Shown here in pieces: positions 4,576 through 5,782 of a stretch of 5,782 nt of DNA; within the stretch, counting starts at the first letter, position 1, and every line of letters starts with the position of its first letter. Source of the stretch: Bdellovibrionales bacterium (GTDB taxonomy: Bacteria; Bdellovibrionota_G; JALEGL01; JAGRAY01); the NCBI GenBank assembly GCA_020434375.1, contig JAGRAY010000116.1:1-5782 (forward strand), given 5' to 3'. Both the position numbers and the translations under genes were made by a program. The notes below the pieces were generated by a model. It did not search any database, was not told the DNA's origin, and worked only from the letters and a program-made list of their open reading frames with translations.

Positions 4576-5782
4576 ATGTGTCAGATACGTACCCTTCTCA
4601 TTTGCTGTGCCTTGGTTTTGGGAGCTTGCTCGAAGGATCCCACTTCAGGAGACCAAAATTCTAAGCAGAAGGATGATAGTAGTGGGCTTTCCAAGGTGCC
4701 AGATTCCAACAAAAAACCAACGGGTGACAACGAGGAAACAAAATTTCCAGAACCCAGAGTAGTCCAAAAGCCAAAAATTGAGGGTCAGGAAGATAAAAAG
4801 AAAAAAGAGAATATCAAGTCAGATGGCTCGGGAGGGACCAACAGTAACTCGGAAAATCCTTCAACTGCAATTGACACTGATAGTAAAAATTCTAAGATGG
4901 ATGACGCGACAATAGAAATCGAGGGTAAGCCAGAATCATCTTCGGGGGCAAGCTTGAACGAGAGTACGGGTCCTACCATCGAGGATTCAGAAAATGGAGA
5001 CCAACCCAGAGATGATGAGAAGCTGATTCCCAAACATGACCCACCCGCGATGCTAGCAAAATTAACTTTTAAAGCGCCAGCGGGCAACCCCTATGGTTTT
5101 CGAATTGAAATATACGAGGTTTGTGAGGGGGATGCAGAAATATCAAGATCAGTTTATGCAGAGGCGAAATTCGCTGCCAATCAAGATAAGGCTGCCTCTG
5201 TCATTGAGATCCCAATCTACGACACGGGCGAATTCCGAATATTTGTCATTGAAGAAAAAACGCAATTGACTTATTTTCATAGCAAACTCAAAGTAGATTC
5301 AAGTGCGCTGAGGAATTCTGAGGCCCTAACTAAAAAAATAGTCATTCCAGATTATTGCAGCAGATTGAACCAGCTTGACAAAAACTTTACGAGATTACGG
5401 AAAGCGATACCTGAAACTGACGAAGATAGCTCTACTCCATATCTCGCGGAAGTGATCGATTGGGTTTCATACAATACATATTTTAACAGTCGTTCTTGTG
5501 TAGGTGAGACAAGAGGTATCTTTCGAATTAAGTACGTGGAAGGTAATAACGGAAATCATAAATACGAAGTTAGTATAAATGACCTCGATGATCGCGTTGG
5601 TGAAAAAGTATTTCAGCTTATTGCATATCGAAGATATCAAGACGGCGGATCAGACTTTGTATCAAAACAAAATTTGGCTACCCATAATAGGGTTCAAAGT
5701 ATTCCAATTTCAGCAGATACTAAGAACATTAAGCTGTATTTTTCAGGGGGCACAACCAATGCATTGTATCAAAGTATCGAGC
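4576..5782 (+). CDS. Hypothetical lipoprotein with long charged tether (3' end outside window)
   Basis: The frame from ATG 4576 stays open for 402 codons to the window edge. It begins MCQIRTLLICCALVLGACSK. The hydrophobic stretch ending in the lipobox LGAC (15-18) is a type II signal peptide, so C18 should be lipidated. Serine at +2 favours the outer membrane under the E. coli rule. Residues 19-155 are low-complexity and hydrophilic (K, E, D, S, N, P, G), probably a disordered tether that spans the periplasm or projects from the surface. From 158 on the sequence changes to alternating hydrophobic and polar residues (AKLTFKAPAG, FRIEIYEVCEG, IEIPIYDTGEFRIFVIEE), suggesting one or two beta-sandwich domains (about 158-260 and 290-402). 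Their cysteines are at 183, 261 and 308. I do not recognise the family and assign no function. The start is supported by the Shine-Dalgarno at 4559 and the extended -10 promoter; an in-frame GTG at 4552 would add eight residues. Confidence 0.8.
   Translation, partial: MCQIRTLLICCALVLGACSKDPTSGDQNSKQKDDSSGLSKVPDSNKKPTGDNEETKFPEPRVVQKPKIEGQEDKKKKENIKSDGSGGTNSNSENPSTAIDTDSKNSKMDDATIEIEGKPESSSGASLNESTGPTIEDSENGDQPRDDEKLIPKHDPPAMLAKLTFKAPAGNPYGFRIEIYEVCEGDAEISRSVYAEAKFAANQDKAASVIEIPIYDTGEFRIFVIEEKTQLTYFHSKLKVDSSALRNSEALTKKIVIPDYCSRLNQLDKNFTRLRKAIPETDEDSSTPYLAEVIDWVSYNTYFNSRSCVGETRGIFRIKYVEGNNGNHKYEVSINDLDDRVGEKVFQLIAYRRYQDGGSDFVSKQNLATHNRVQSIPISADTKNIKLYFSGGTTNALYQSIE

Noticed and set aside
4785..5087. 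Minus-strand open frame of 100 codons
   Set aside because: It lies inside the lipoprotein frame. Its serine/leucine/phenylalanine-rich product is what the complement of the K/E/D/S-rich linker would give, and the plus-strand frame has a signal peptide, ribosome site and promoter.

Overview
The window looks like ordinary chromosome of a Gram-negative bacterium of moderate, AT-leaning base composition. It has compact gene spacing, divergent and convergent gene pairs, and an outer-membrane-type lipoprotein. The mix of genes (a plant/protist-like UDP-sugar pyrophosphorylase, a YjgR/DUF853 HerA-like ATPase, a TrkA-C membrane protein and a lipoprotein with a long charged tether) would fit a Bdellovibrionota-like or other environmental proteobacterial lineage. 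That placement is a low-confidence impression; there is no rRNA or marker gene. No plasmid, phage, transposase, CRISPR or tRNA feature was seen.

Layout from left to right. At 1-41 (minus) is the first 13 codons of a gene leaving the window, which read as a signal-peptide start. Region 42-224 has no gene but is packed with five short stem-loops. Two of them are diverged copies of one structure with compensatory base changes, and the one nearest the next gene is a likely transcription terminator. At 225-2126 (minus) is a complete UDP-sugar pyrophosphorylase. An 80-base divergent spacer leads to 2207-3667 (plus), a complete DUF853 ATPase. Only 33 bases separate it from the convergent gene at 3701-4387 (minus), a three-helix membrane protein with a TrkA-C domain and a pore-loop-like motif. 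A 188-base divergent spacer (4388-4575) carries recognisable promoters in both directions. From 4576 (plus) a hypothetical lipoprotein runs off the right end; its frame stays open for 402 codons without a stop.

The genes do not form one pathway. USP makes UDP-sugars for glycan synthesis, the DUF853 protein is an uncharacterised AAA+-like ATPase, the TrkA-C protein is probably linked to ion transport or sensing, and the lipoprotein is of unknown function. Neighbouring full genes alternate in direction, so they are probably separate transcription units. I found no clear new multi-gene system. The most unusual parts are the hairpin array at 82-227, the TrkA-C/pore-motif protein and the tethered lipoprotein.
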